A DNA stretch of 43,808 nucleotides from Phycisphaerales bacterium UBA3158 (GCA_002364555.1 DEYM01000114.1:1-43808), one strand, 5' to 3'; positions 1 through 8,889 are shown, numbered from the stretch's first letter. Numbers and translations: made by a program. Notes: generated from the sequence alone by a model not told the origin.

Positions 1-1
1 C

Positions 2-1600
2 GATACCGATGAAAGCGAGGATCCGATGGTCCTGACTCTCGAGGAGAACCGTCTCAACGGTGCCCTCAGCGAGGAAGCCTTCAGCATGTCGATCTGGGCA
101 GAACGTGAAACACCTGCCTCCAGCAGTTCATCGAGCTCCGATGAGGGCAACGGTGACGGTGAAGAATCAGATGATCTGGCCATGATGGATGATGATGACG
201 AAGAGGACGAGGAAGTCGATCAGGACGAGGAGGACTCCAAGGAGACCTCCTCCGCCAAGACCGGCAAGGGCAGCCGAAAGGGTGATGTCCAGTTGATCGA
301 TGGTGTTCCCGAGAGCTTCATCGGTCCTCAACTCAAGGATGTCATCATGCACGAGGTCGGTCATACGCTCGGCCTTCGACACAACTTCAAGGGTTCGCGA
401 GTCTTCGATCTCGACGAGATGAACGCCGAGGAGATGAAAGGCAAGGCCATCGGCGGTTCCGTCATGGACTACCTGCCCGTGAACATCAACTACGGTGAGG
501 ATGCCAATCAGGGCGACTTCACCATGGTCACGATCGGCCCCTACGATTACTGGGTCATCGAGTATGGCTATGGCAAGAATCCCAAGGAGGTCCTGAAGCG
601 TGTTGCCGAACCGCAGCTCGCCTATGCGACCGACGAGGACACGTGGGGACCGGATCCGACGGCACGTCGTTTCGACAACGCCAAGAATCCGCTTGACTAT
701 GCCGACTCGCAGGTCGCTCTGGTCAGGGATCTCCGAGCCAAGATCATCGAGGAGATGGTCGAGGACGGCGAAAGCTGGTCCGAGTCCCGCAAGGCGTACG
801 ATCTGCTTCTCGGAAAGCATGCGTCGGCCGTCGGCATCGCCTCCAACTGGATTGGTGGCAGCTATCTGAATCGTCACAAGAAGGGCGATCCGGAAGCACG
901 GCTCCCAATCGAGAACATTCCGGCCGAGCAGCAGCGTCGAGCCCTCAACTTCGTACTCGACAACACCATGTTCGATGATTGCTACGGCCTCACGCCGGAG
1001 CTGCTCCATCGAATGACCGTCGACAAGTGGTATGACCAGGGCGGAATGCGATTCATCTATCAGGACGAGACCTATCCGGTCCATTCGAAGATCTCCGGGA
1101 TCCAGTCAATGGCCCTGTCTCAGGTGATCAATCCAACCACACTCCAGCGGATCTACGACAACGAGTTCCGTGCCATGGGTGAAGAGGATGTCCTGACTCT
1201 GCCGGAGACCATGGAAAGTGTCCGTGGCGTCGTCTGGTCCGAGCTCGAGTCGGATCCCGGCGATGACGTCAACGATCGCAATCCGTATGTCTCCAGTCTT
1301 CGAAGAAATCTCCAGCGTGTGCATATCGATCGACTGATCGACATGAGCATGCCGGGGAATGGAATGGGATCTGCAGCAGCACCTGTCTCGAATCTGAGCA
1401 GAATGCAGCTTCGCGAGATCCTCTCCGACATCGAAGGTGTCAAGAGCAGACGGCTGGATGCCTACTCCAAGGCGCACCTTGCCGAAGCGAAGTCGAGGAT
1501 CGAACGTGCACTGGACGCCCAGTACATGTACAACACGAACGATATAGGCAACATATCGCTCGACCTCGGTGGCATGTTCATGCAGGAACAGGACGACTAG
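2..1600 (+). CDS. Zinc-dependent met-zincin metalloprotease, 5' end cut off by the window
   Basis: The reading frame is open from base 2, so the visible 532 codons are the C-terminal part of a larger protein; the first in-frame ATG is at 26. Counting from that ATG, HEVGHTLGLRHN begins at residue 109 and gives the extended zinc motif HExxHxxGxxH, with SVMDY about 35 residues later as a candidate Met-turn. This matches the large bacterial metalloproteases with DUF5117/DUF4953 (EcxA-like zinc-binding) domains, which are usually secreted or periplasmic and run to 800 or more residues. An unusual Ser-rich then very acidic stretch (about residues 30-75, including DDDDEEDEE) lies just before the catalytic motif. 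The rest is hydrophilic with no membrane segment. A strong terminator follows, so it ends its transcript. Substrate unknown. Confidence 0.85.
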   Translation, partial: DTDESEDPMVLTLEENRLNGALSEEAFSMSIWAERETPASSSSSSSDEGNGDGEESDDLAMMDDDDEEDEEVDQDEEDSKETSSAKTGKGSRKGDVQLIDGVPESFIGPQLKDVIMHEVGHTLGLRHNFKGSRVFDLDEMNAEEMKGKAIGGSVMDYLPVNINYGEDANQGDFTMVTIGPYDYWVIEYGYGKNPKEVLKRVAEPQLAYATDEDTWGPDPTARRFDNAKNPLDYADSQVALVRDLRAKIIEEMVEDGESWSESRKAYDLLLGKHASAVGIASNWIGGSYLNRHKKGDPEARLPIENIPAEQQRRALNFVLDNTMFDDCYGLTPELLHRMTVDKWYDQGGMRFIYQDETYPVHSKISGIQSMALSQVINPTTLQRIYDNEFRAMGEEDVLTLPETMESVRGVVWSELESDPGDDVNDRNPYVSSLRRNLQRVHIDRLIDMSMPGNGMGSAAAPVSNLSRMQLREILSDIEGVKSRRLDAYSKAHLAEAKSRIERALDAQYMYNTNDIGNISLDLGGMFMQEQDD

Positions 1601-1629
1601 GTCCCCTGCGACAATCTGTTCAAGCTCAA

Positions 1630-1660
1630 GCCACCCCGGATTTCCGGGGTGGCTTTTTTT
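1630..1660 (+). terminator. Rho-independent terminator after the metalloprotease
   Basis: A perfect 10-bp GC-rich stem (1630-1639 pairing with 1644-1653) with a 4-nt loop is followed by seven Ts (1654-1660). It lies 30 bp after the metalloprotease stop and before the next gene, and it isolates the two transcripts. Confidence 0.95.
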
Positions 1661-1687
1661 CATGGCACCCTCGATGTTTCATTTGGA

Positions 1688-1693
1688 TACACT
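1688..1693 (+). promoter_or_regulatory. Candidate leaderless -10 hexamer TACACT for the M24 peptidase
   Basis: TACACT occupies positions -12 to -7 relative to the ATG at 1700. Transcription starting 7 nt after the hexamer would begin at the A of the ATG. No Shine-Dalgarno sequence is visible. The same geometry recurs at five other starts in the window. No convincing -35 box was seen. Confidence 0.4.
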
Positions 1694-1699
1694 CGGCTC

Positions 1700-2854
1700 A
1701 TGAAGTCAAAGACCATAGTGATGGCGGGCATACCTGCCGTGAACAAGAGCCTCTTTCAGGCGATCTCGTTCAATGTCGGTGATCCGACGGCATTGATTCG
1801 CTTCATGAAGCCCGAGGGGGAGCACAGACTTCTCATTCTGCGTGACATAGAGATGGCTCGAGCCAGATCAAAGGCGGCGGCCGATGTGGTCGCGTGTCCC
1901 GCCGAGTACAGTCCGAGCTCCGGTCTATCCGGTGATCGGGAGACCGCCACCGCCCAGGCCGTGGCGGAATGTCTTGCGAGAGAAGGTGTTCAGGACATCA
2001 CATCCGACCGGACACTTCCCTTGAGTTTCGCGGACGAGATCATGAAACGGGGCATCGGAATCGAATACGACCCGGATCTTGGTGTACTTGATCGTCGACA
2101 GAAGGGCGATCGGGAAATCGAGGCGCTACGGGAAGCGCAGGCTGACACCGAGACCGCGATTCGAATGGCTTGTGAGACCATTGCGATCTCGAAACCGGAC
2201 AAATCCGGGGTTCTCCATGACAACGAGGGCGTCCTCACCTCCGAACGCGTCCGGGAGATGATCGACCTGCATCTTCTCAGAATGGGCTATGAGACGACTC
2301 CCAGCATCGTTGCCGGTGGGCGCTGCGGAGGCGATTGCCATGAACGTGGCGAAGGACCATTGAGAACGGGAGAACCCGTGATCATCGATGTCTTCCCTCG
2401 TAACAAGCACTCCCTTTATGTAGGTGATTGCACAAGGTGCGTAGTCAATGGAGACATACCACCAGTCATCGAATCCATGCACAAGGCCATCGTGGAGGCC
2501 AAGGCGGCCGCCACGGCTCGAACAAGAAGTGGTGTCACTGGTGAGCAGGTGCATGAGGCGACGCTTGAGAGAATTCATGCCCACGGGTTCGCATCCGGTC
2601 TGCCCGGCGTCGATGATCCTCAGGATCGAATCGCGATGACCCATGGAACCGGGCATGGTGTTGGACTCGATGTCCATGAACCGCCTCTGCTTGATTTCGG
2701 TGGACCTGTTCTTCTGAAAGGCGACGCGTTGACCATTGAGCCGGGACTGTACGCCCCCGCCATTGGTGGTCTTCGGATAGAGGACATGGTCATCGTCACC
2801 GACGATGGAGTCGAATCACTCAATTCACTTCCAGAGGGATTGACCTGGTGCTGA
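1700..2854 (+). CDS. M24 family metallopeptidase (Xaa-Pro aminopeptidase type)
   Basis: A 384-residue cytoplasmic pita-bread-fold peptidase, predicted to remove N-terminal residues before proline using two metal ions. The five M24 metal ligands are all recognisable: D230 (IIDVFP), D243 (GDCTR), H319 (GTGHGVG), E347 (IEPGLY) and E361 (RIEDM). H326 in DVHEPP matches the second conserved catalytic-region His. The N-terminal 150 residues form the shorter creatinase-like domain. The frame extends upstream to 1649, but that start lies inside the terminator hairpin, so ATG 1700 (MKSKTIV) is chosen. It lacks a Shine-Dalgarno sequence. It converges with the M48 gene, with only 5 bp between stops. Exact substrate (Xaa-Pro peptide versus creatinase-like) cannot be settled from sequence alone. 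Confidence 0.88.
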   Translation: MKSKTIVMAGIPAVNKSLFQAISFNVGDPTALIRFMKPEGEHRLLILRDIEMARARSKAAADVVACPAEYSPSSGLSGDRETATAQAVAECLAREGVQDITSDRTLPLSFADEIMKRGIGIEYDPDLGVLDRRQKGDREIEALREAQADTETAIRMACETIAISKPDKSGVLHDNEGVLTSERVREMIDLHLLRMGYETTPSIVAGGRCGGDCHERGEGPLRTGEPVIIDVFPRNKHSLYVGDCTRCVVNGDIPPVIESMHKAIVEAKAAATARTRSGVTGEQVHEATLERIHAHGFASGLPGVDDPQDRIAMTHGTGHGVGLDVHEPPLLDFGGPVLLKGDALTIEPGLYAPAIGGLRIEDMVIVTDDGVESLNSLPEGLTWC

Positions 2855-2859
2855 TCTGA

Positions 2860-4842
2860 TCAGCCGGGATGGCTGAGGAGCGGCATCGGACAGTCGATGG
2901 ACTCCGCCACGGCACGGAGTGTTTCCGCCTCTTCGATGGTGGCTTTTCCATCCGTGAGAATGCAGTGCTTGCATGCTTCAAGGAAACGGCCGCGATCCTT
3001 GAATCGGGTGGTCCTAATCTGCTTCAAGGCCGCTCGCAGACCACTCAGCTTCAGAGAGGCCGGATCCGGGAACGATGCCTGCCATCCAAGAAACTCGATA
3101 CTCGATGAAAAGGCCGCCTGAGCAGACGACTCGTCTTCACCGCCGATGCAGGCCAGTGTGGCCAGTACGACCAGTACAGGCGATTGATTGGAATCAAGTC
3201 GTCTGTTCGCCCTTCTTTCAGCACCCGGCTTGTGATACCGCTCTTCCAGATGGCGATCGATGATCGTATCGACCACCCACTCCCAGCGATCTATCCGACC
3301 ATCGACCCTCACCAATCGATCGAACGATTCGCGGAAGATCCTGTATTGACTCTCACTCATCTGGGAAAGCGACGGTATGCACATGTCCAGAAGCGGCAGC
3401 CGGATGCTCGCATCGAGATCAAGGATCATTTCCTGAAACGCCCGCATCTGTCGTATCTGTGGATCCGGCAACTCACTTGCCAGTATTGTCCATTGAAGAT
3501 CCTGATCGGCGGGATCCTCGTCGAGAACGAGGCAGTACACCAGAAGCTGAGCCGTCGGGGCTGCGTGAGCCGCCTCCTTCAACTTCTCCGGAATGGATTC
3601 CAGCAGTTCCCGGGAATGCTGCAGGGCATCCTTGTCGATCGTGCCGATTCGACCGATGGCCTGATCAAGTACGGATCCGAGTACCACTTCCCCCAGTATG
3701 TTCGCCGCCTGGCGACGTCTCTGTTCCTCGCTGGCCCGCATTTGATTCGATGACGTCGATGTTTCCGTGGACGTCTGCTGCATTCTTGAGGCCGTCTCCT
3801 TCAGTCCTTGCTGGACCTGCTCCTGGGAGATGCCTCGAACACGGGAGATCCTGTCTGCCAACGGCGGATGTGTAGCGAATATCGAATCGAATCCCTTGGT
3901 GAAGAACATATGGTTGATTTCAGAAGCCTTCTCGTTCTCCTCGGTTCGCTTCATGTGACCAGCCAGCTTGATCTTCTCGAGTGCGCCTCCGATCCCATCG
4001 GGGTTTCTCGTGAACTGGACCGCGGAGGCATCTGCCAGATATTCCCTCTGGCGTGAGACCGCAGCCTGAATCAATCTTCCGAAGAACGTTCCGATGAATC
4101 CACAGATCATCATGGCCAGCCCGAACAGCATGATGGCGAGTCCGATGCCACCACCACCTTCGTTCTTGGAGGAGGACCGACGGCCCGAGCCCAGCATGGC
4201 CGGCCCGATGAGCCGAAGACAGACCCAGCCGGTGATGCCAAGCACCAGCAGACCATGGATGACGCCGATGAGACGTATGTTGATACGCATGTCGCCGTTG
4301 AAGATATGGCTGAATTCATGGGCGACGACACCCTGAAGCTCGTCACGATTCAAGGCCTTCAATGTTCCCCGGTTCAGACTGACAATCGCGTCATTGGGCG
4401 ACCAGCCAGCTGCGAATGCATTGATCGAGGGGTCTTCGAGAATATAGAGTGGCGGAACAGGAGTGCCACTGGCGATCGCCATCTCCTCGACGATGTTCAG
4501 GGCCACTCGCTCTTCGTGGACTCGAGTCGAGGGATCGAGCTGACGTGCACCGAGCATCTCGGCGACGGCCCTGCCACCTGATCGGAGCTGCATGATCTTG
4601 AACAGGCTCGATCCACCGACGATCGCGGTGGTCAAGGCAGCCACTCCCAGGAGAACCCAACCATTGAAGTAGTTGACTTCAATGCGGGTGCCCTGCTCCT
4701 CCTGCCCGATCACGTTGAACACCAGCATGGCCACGACATAGAGAACGGCGATCATCAGTGCCAGACCGGCGGCGAAGCAGATCACGAGAAGACCTGTTCG
4801 CCGGCGCGCATGATCCTGCTGCTCGAAGAAATTGGTCGCCAT
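2860..4842 (-). CDS. M48 family zinc metalloprotease (HtpX-like) with long C-terminal extension
   Basis: A 660-residue inner-membrane protease. Two N-terminal membrane segments (about residues 18-45 and 60-82) precede the zinc motif HEFSH at 175-179 (HExxH); the third ligand is the Glu of REYLADA after two more hydrophobic segments. This first half (about 1-350) is HtpX/Ste24-like, a membrane protein quality-control peptidase. The second half, which HtpX of E. coli lacks, is soluble and mostly helical, and includes an RVDGRID...E pattern and a C-terminal LTDGKATIEEAE...DCP pattern reminiscent of TerB-like domains. The GAGG-containing leader gives a ribosome site. It lies 33 bp after lemA in the same direction; LemA-M48 pairs are common in bacteria, which supports a joint envelope-stress function. 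Confidence 0.88.
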   Translation of the reverse strand: MATNFFEQQDHARRRTGLLVICFAAGLALMIAVLYVVAMLVFNVIGQEEQGTRIEVNYFNGWVLLGVAALTTAIVGGSSLFKIMQLRSGGRAVAEMLGARQLDPSTRVHEERVALNIVEEMAIASGTPVPPLYILEDPSINAFAAGWSPNDAIVSLNRGTLKALNRDELQGVVAHEFSHIFNGDMRINIRLIGVIHGLLVLGITGWVCLRLIGPAMLGSGRRSSSKNEGGGGIGLAIMLFGLAMMICGFIGTFFGRLIQAAVSRQREYLADASAVQFTRNPDGIGGALEKIKLAGHMKRTEENEKASEINHMFFTKGFDSIFATHPPLADRISRVRGISQEQVQQGLKETASRMQQTSTETSTSSNQMRASEEQRRRQAANILGEVVLGSVLDQAIGRIGTIDKDALQHSRELLESIPEKLKEAAHAAPTAQLLVYCLVLDEDPADQDLQWTILASELPDPQIRQMRAFQEMILDLDASIRLPLLDMCIPSLSQMSESQYRIFRESFDRLVRVDGRIDRWEWVVDTIIDRHLEERYHKPGAERRANRRLDSNQSPVLVVLATLACIGGEDESSAQAAFSSSIEFLGWQASFPDPASLKLSGLRAALKQIRTTRFKDRGRFLEACKHCILTDGKATIEEAETLRAVAESIDCPMPLLSHPG

Positions 4843-4875
4843 GTCTATCGCCTCAGCAAATGCTCTTGGTGATTA

Positions 4876-5502
4876 TCAGCTGAAATCGACCTTTGGAACC
4901 TGCTTCTCGGCTTCGTCCTCGATTTCGAACATGTCGGCTTCGGAGAAGTTGAACGTTCCAGCGACGAGACTCGACGGGAACTGCTCTCGTCGAACGTTGT
5001 ACACCATCACCGAGTCGTTGTACGACTGACGCGCGAAGGCGATCTTGTTCTCGGTGGTGGTCAGTTCCTCCTGGACCTGCATCATGTTCTGGCTCGCCTT
5101 GAGATCCGGATAGGCCTCCATCGTGACCATCAATCGACCCAGTGCACCGGTCAGTGCGCCCTCTGCGTTCGAGAGCGCCTTGACAGCGCCACCGGCAGTC
5201 GGATCCTTGGCCGCGGACTTGGCTGCCGACATGGCCTGATTTCGAGCCTCGGTCACGGCTTCGAACGTCCCCTTCTCATGAGCCATGTACCCCTTGGCGG
5301 TCTCGATGAGATTCGGTATGAGATCGTGACGTCTCTTGAGCTGCACATCGATCTGCGCAAATCCGTTCTTGACCCTGTTTCGATCACGCACCAGCGCGTT
5401 GTACATGCCGATGACGATGAAGATGATCAGGATCAATCCGGCAACCACGCATATCGCGATGATTGCGCCTGTACTCAGGGCCAACACAGCAGGTAGGTTC
5501 AT
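4876..5502 (-). CDS. lemA: LemA family protein
   Basis: A 208-residue protein with one N-terminal membrane segment (about residues 8-34, a run of Ile/Val/Leu) followed by the helical LemA domain. Typical family features are NALVRDRNRVKNGFAQIDVQLKRR right after the membrane, the RHDLIPNLIETAKGY stretch, and the FARQSYNDSVMVYN stretch near the C terminus. Length is close to the family norm of about 180-200 residues. AGGAAG upstream of the ATG is the ribosome site. The M48 protease follows 33 bp downstream, so the pair is likely one transcript. LemA proteins are membrane-anchored with unclear biochemical function; the protease partnership is the main clue. Confidence 0.93.
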   Translation of the reverse strand: MNLPAVLALSTGAIIAICVVAGLILIIFIVIGMYNALVRDRNRVKNGFAQIDVQLKRRHDLIPNLIETAKGYMAHEKGTFEAVTEARNQAMSAAKSAAKDPTAGGAVKALSNAEGALTGALGRLMVTMEAYPDLKASQNMMQVQEELTTTENKIAFARQSYNDSVMVYNVRREQFPSSLVAGTFNFSEADMFEIEDEAEKQVPKVDFS

Positions 5503-5689
5503 GGAATCTTCCTTTTCAATGGTTCATGAATCAAGCGTTTCAGCAGCATGACGGACAACAGGACATTCATTCTAACAGCGGGAATGCGATCTCCCGACCT
5601 CCGGATTCTGCCGAGCCGGCTAAATCAGTCATATTCCACAGGAATCTGTCACAATCCGGTTCAACAACACCTCTATCCATGGTCTCAAC

Positions 5690-7585
5690 ATGTCACTTCG
5701 CTGGAAACTCGTACTCTCGATCGGACTGCCCGTAATCATCATCTACGGGCTTCTGATATGGATGCAGTTCAACACGCTTCGAGACACGTCACTGATCAAT
5801 GCGAAATCCAATGCGAGGATCTCCTCCGAATCCTGGGCCAATACCTTCAATGGTCAGCTGCTCGGTGTTGCCCAGGCTGTCGATGCCATCGCTTCCTCGG
5901 TGGCCATACATCCAGAACCCCAGGAAGAGGAGCTCTACCTCTACAACGAACAGCTCATGAATCAGAACGATCTGGTGGCTGGATCATCCGTTGCCTTCGA
6001 GCCTGGCAAGTGGAAGACGGATGTGGATCGATACGCCCCCTATGCCTGGAACTCGAATGGTTCCCGCCAGAGGAAGGACCTCTCGGAGGAATACGACTAC
6101 CTCGAGAAGGACTGGTATCAAGTAGGAGCCGACGGCACCTCTGGATGGACCGAACCATACGATGGACCTGTCTTTGGATCTCTTCTGGTCACCTACAGCA
6201 CACCTGTTGTTCGCGGTGAGGAGGTCATCGGCGTCGTGGCAGCGGACATCGCGCTGCTTCCACTTCAGAGGCAGCTTCGCTCAGAGGGGCCGGAAGGCAT
6301 GACGACCCTGCTGGCCTCACCTGAAGGTGCATTCATAATGCATCCAGATGCGTCCAGGATATTCTCCGACTCCATCCGGACCGAAGCAGCCCGTACAGGC
6401 TCCGATGAACTGGCTGCGTGGTCGGAGGATGTCCAGAAGGGAATCGCCGGATTTCAGAGACTGGACGGCTATCCGCTGGCCAGAGATCACTGGCTTCTCT
6501 ATTCGCCGGTCCAGGCAACGGACTGGTCCATGGCGGCCGCCTTCGCGGAGGATGACATCCTGGCACCTGTCCATCATCAGTTGATCATGAATCTGATTTT
6601 GATGGGTGCGGGGCTCCTCCTGCTTCTGATCATCATCGCCTTCACTGGCTTTCGAATAGTCAGTCCCGTCCGCAGACTGGCTTCAGCGGTCAGACTGCTT
6701 GGCGAAGGTGATCTCGATGTCCGCGTCCCCCCACCGCCTGGCCGTGACGAGATCGGCGAGCTCGCACGCGGATTCAATGAAATGACGGAACGTCTTCAGC
6801 ACAACATCAAGGATCTCGCTCGGGAGACCGCTGCGCGTGAACGAGTTGACAGCGAGATGCGATTGGCCAGAAAGGTCCAGGAGATGCTGCTGCCGGATGG
6901 TTTCCCTGCACTTCCGGATCGTGAGGATGTGGAGGTCTGGGCCCTGAATGAACCTGCTCGCGTCGTGGCAGGAGACTTCTTCGATGTGATCGATCATGGG
7001 GATCGAATCACCATCGTCATGGCCGATGTCTCCGGCAAGGGTGCCGGGCCGGCGATGTTCATGTCCATGGCCAGAACGATCATTCGAATGCTCGACGCGG
7101 AGCAGATGCCTCTTTCCGAACTTGTTCTTCAACTCAACAAGCGACTGTATCCCGACTCGCACGGCGCCATGTTCGTGACGATGGTCATACTTCGCTACGA
7201 GACCTCGACCGGCAGGATGAAGATCGTCAATGGCGGTCATCCGCCGCCCATCCGAATCATGCCCGATGGAACAGTCGATGCCGTCGGCAATTCCACGGGG
7301 CCACTCGTCGGTGCAATCGATGATGCCGGATGGGACACCATCGAGGCCTCGCTCGAGCCGGGAGAAGAGCTGCTGCTCTATACGGATGGTGTGACCGAAG
7401 CCGCCGATCAGAACCAGAATCTGCTTGGAGTCCATGGTCTGCTGGAGTTGCTTCAGACGATGGATCTCTCCAATCAGTCTCCCGATGTCGTGTGCCAGGC
7501 TCTTGTTGAATCGGTTCGTGAGCGAGAACAGGGCGAGGCATCGGACGATGTGACCATTCTGGTCCTGAAGAGACCGATTGACTGA
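5690..7585 (+). CDS. Cache-HAMP-PP2C (SpoIIE/RsbU type) transmembrane phosphatase
   Basis: A 631-residue membrane signalling phosphatase. Domain order: TM1 (about residues 8-27), extracytoplasmic Cache-like sensor (about 35-295), TM2 (about 298-320), HAMP (about 320-375, with the family's DEIGELARGFNEM), short coiled coil, and a PP2C-type SpoIIE domain (about 395-630). Metal-binding aspartates are visible at D429 (AGDFFD) and D446 (ADVSGKG), with GGHPPP and LLLYTDGVTEA further on. Proteins of this architecture dephosphorylate anti-anti-sigma factors in response to external small ligands. No anti-sigma or anti-anti-sigma gene is next to it. It is divergent from lemA with a 187-bp gap, and its stop abuts the pgl stop. 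Confidence 0.9.
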   Translation: MSLRWKLVLSIGLPVIIIYGLLIWMQFNTLRDTSLINAKSNARISSESWANTFNGQLLGVAQAVDAIASSVAIHPEPQEEELYLYNEQLMNQNDLVAGSSVAFEPGKWKTDVDRYAPYAWNSNGSRQRKDLSEEYDYLEKDWYQVGADGTSGWTEPYDGPVFGSLLVTYSTPVVRGEEVIGVVAADIALLPLQRQLRSEGPEGMTTLLASPEGAFIMHPDASRIFSDSIRTEAARTGSDELAAWSEDVQKGIAGFQRLDGYPLARDHWLLYSPVQATDWSMAAAFAEDDILAPVHHQLIMNLILMGAGLLLLLIIIAFTGFRIVSPVRRLASAVRLLGEGDLDVRVPPPPGRDEIGELARGFNEMTERLQHNIKDLARETAARERVDSEMRLARKVQEMLLPDGFPALPDREDVEVWALNEPARVVAGDFFDVIDHGDRITIVMADVSGKGAGPAMFMSMARTIIRMLDAEQMPLSELVLQLNKRLYPDSHGAMFVTMVILRYETSTGRMKIVNGGHPPPIRIMPDGTVDAVGNSTGPLVGAIDDAGWDTIEASLEPGEELLLYTDGVTEAADQNQNLLGVHGLLELLQTMDLSNQSPDVVCQALVESVREREQGEASDDVTILVLKRPID

Positions 7586-8296
7586 TCAACCTGCCGAAGC
7601 GCTATCCGCAAAGACGACCGCCTGGGAACTGGAGACGACTCCGCCGGGTATGGTCTCGTCCCCGGCCATCATTCGACTCAAAGCATCCCTCTTGTCCTCG
7701 CCGATCACCTGCCAAATGATGCGGCGGGCTCTGTTGATGGCGGGATACGTCAGTGTCATTCGGCGTCTTCCCTGATAGGAACCGCTGGTGATCGCGACAT
7801 CGCGATCACGCACCTTCAGGACGAGATCCCCGGGGACGAGAGAGGCCGTATGGCCATCAGGACCGAGACCAAGATGGATGATGTCGAGCATCATCGGCAT
7901 CCCGCATGATTCGATCAGTCGATCGGCATATCGATCGGCCGCCTTGTCGATGTCCGGATCATTCACGGGCATGGGATGTGTTCTTGCCCGAAGTGACGGC
8001 CTTACCGCCAGCACGTGCTCGTTCAGTTGAGTCAGATTCCGATCGGCATCGCCCTCGGGTGCAATTCGCTCGTCCACCTGGAAGATGGAGACAGCATCCC
8101 ACGGGAGATCGGTTCTTCGGGCAAGCGATTCGAGCATCGGCCATGGGGAATGTCCACCGGATACCGCCATCGAACAGCGGCCGCGTTCATCCACGGCTTC
8201 CAGTATTCGATGAGCCAGCCACTCCTCCGCCTGACTGGCCACTTCTCCTGCGGTATCGAACACGTGAATGGGAGGTGGTTGATGGTGAGTGGTCAT
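7586..8296 (-). CDS. pgl: 6-phosphogluconolactonase
   Basis: A 236-residue DevB-type lactonase that hydrolyses 6-phosphogluconolactone to 6-phosphogluconate, step two of the oxidative pentose phosphate pathway. Seen: AVSGGHSPWPML phosphate-binding loop near the N terminus, FQVDERIAPEGDADRN, and HLGLGPDGHTASL. The frame extends to 8335, but the ATG at 8296 overlaps the stop of the upstream histidine phosphatase as ATGA, so this coupled start (MTTHHQ) is preferred. It is the last gene of the pentose phosphate operon; its stop abuts the stop of the convergent PP2C gene with no spacer, so no terminator fits between them. Confidence 0.95.
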   Translation of the reverse strand: MTTHHQPPPIHVFDTAGEVASQAEEWLAHRILEAVDERGRCSMAVSGGHSPWPMLESLARRTDLPWDAVSIFQVDERIAPEGDADRNLTQLNEHVLAVRPSLRARTHPMPVNDPDIDKAADRYADRLIESCGMPMMLDIIHLGLGPDGHTASLVPGDLVLKVRDRDVAITSGSYQGRRRMTLTYPAINRARRIIWQVIGEDKRDALSRMMAGDETIPGGVVSSSQAVVFADSASAG

Positions 8297-8889
8297 TCGA
8301 TCGCCTCGACGACGGCCTGGACATTCTGATTCCACACCAGCGTCGTGGTGTACTCATGCTCATATCCGAGAACGCAGTATGTTCCCGTGCCGAGCGTGAA
8401 GCATCGACCTTCCTCGGGCTGCAGGCCCAGCCAGGTAGCAGCCATCACTCTCAGGACATGGCCGTGCGCGAAGAGGGCCACATCACCACCGGCCTCCTTG
8501 GCACGATCAATGACACGAAGGCAACGTGCCTGGACATCCACGGCCGACTCGCCTCCGGGAGGCTGACCGTTCCAGATGGTCCAGCCCGGGACACTCTTCC
8601 TGATTTCAGTGGTGGTACGGCCCTCGTACTCACCGTAGTTCCACTCACACAGATCCTTGCTGACTTCAGCGTCGCTCGAGAATCCCGCCAACTCGCAGGT
8701 TCTGCTCGCACGTTGCCTGGGACTCACGAGCACGAGCGAGAAGTTCTTGCCTGCCAAGGACCGACCAAGCAGACTGGCCATCTCCTCGCCATGGGTCGTG
8801 AGGGGTATGTCAGTGAAGCTCGTATGTTTTCCGGTCATGCTCCATTCGGTCTGGGCATGACGAAGAAGCCACAGTCGGGTACCGATCAT
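8293..8889 (-). CDS. Histidine phosphatase superfamily protein, candidate Shb17-like sedoheptulose-1,7-bisphosphatase
   Basis: A 198-residue branch 1 histidine phosphatase. LLRHAQTEWS carries the nucleophilic His; the usual RHG is RHA here. Also seen are SPRQRASRT (second Arg), EWNYGEYEG (acid) and FAHGHVLR (second His). From memory of the family, the motif set, including TEWS, TDIPLT, the EWxYGxYEG block and AHGHxLRxxAAxWxGL, resembles yeast Shb17 more closely than glycolytic phosphoglycerate mutase. Shb17 hydrolyses sedoheptulose 1,7-bisphosphate in riboneogenesis. The gene sits between zwf and pgl with ATGA overlaps on both sides, so it is made in step with pentose phosphate enzymes, which supports a sugar-phosphate substrate. 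A general acid or alpha-ribazole phosphatase role remains possible. Confidence 0.8.
   Translation of the reverse strand: MIGTRLWLLRHAQTEWSMTGKHTSFTDIPLTTHGEEMASLLGRSLAGKNFSLVLVSPRQRASRTCELAGFSSDAEVSKDLCEWNYGEYEGRTTTEIRKSVPGWTIWNGQPPGGESAVDVQARCLRVIDRAKEAGGDVALFAHGHVLRVMAATWLGLQPEEGRCFTLGTGTYCVLGYEHEYTTTLVWNQNVQAVVEAIE

Noticed and set aside
167..1084. A 305-codon minus-strand frame opposite the metalloprotease
   Set aside because: The plus strand carries an intact zinc-protease motif; the antisense protein has no coherent features.
2850..2864. Short palindrome between the convergent M24 and M48 stops as a terminator
   Set aside because: Only a 6-bp stem with a 3-nt loop and no T-run; too weak to call.
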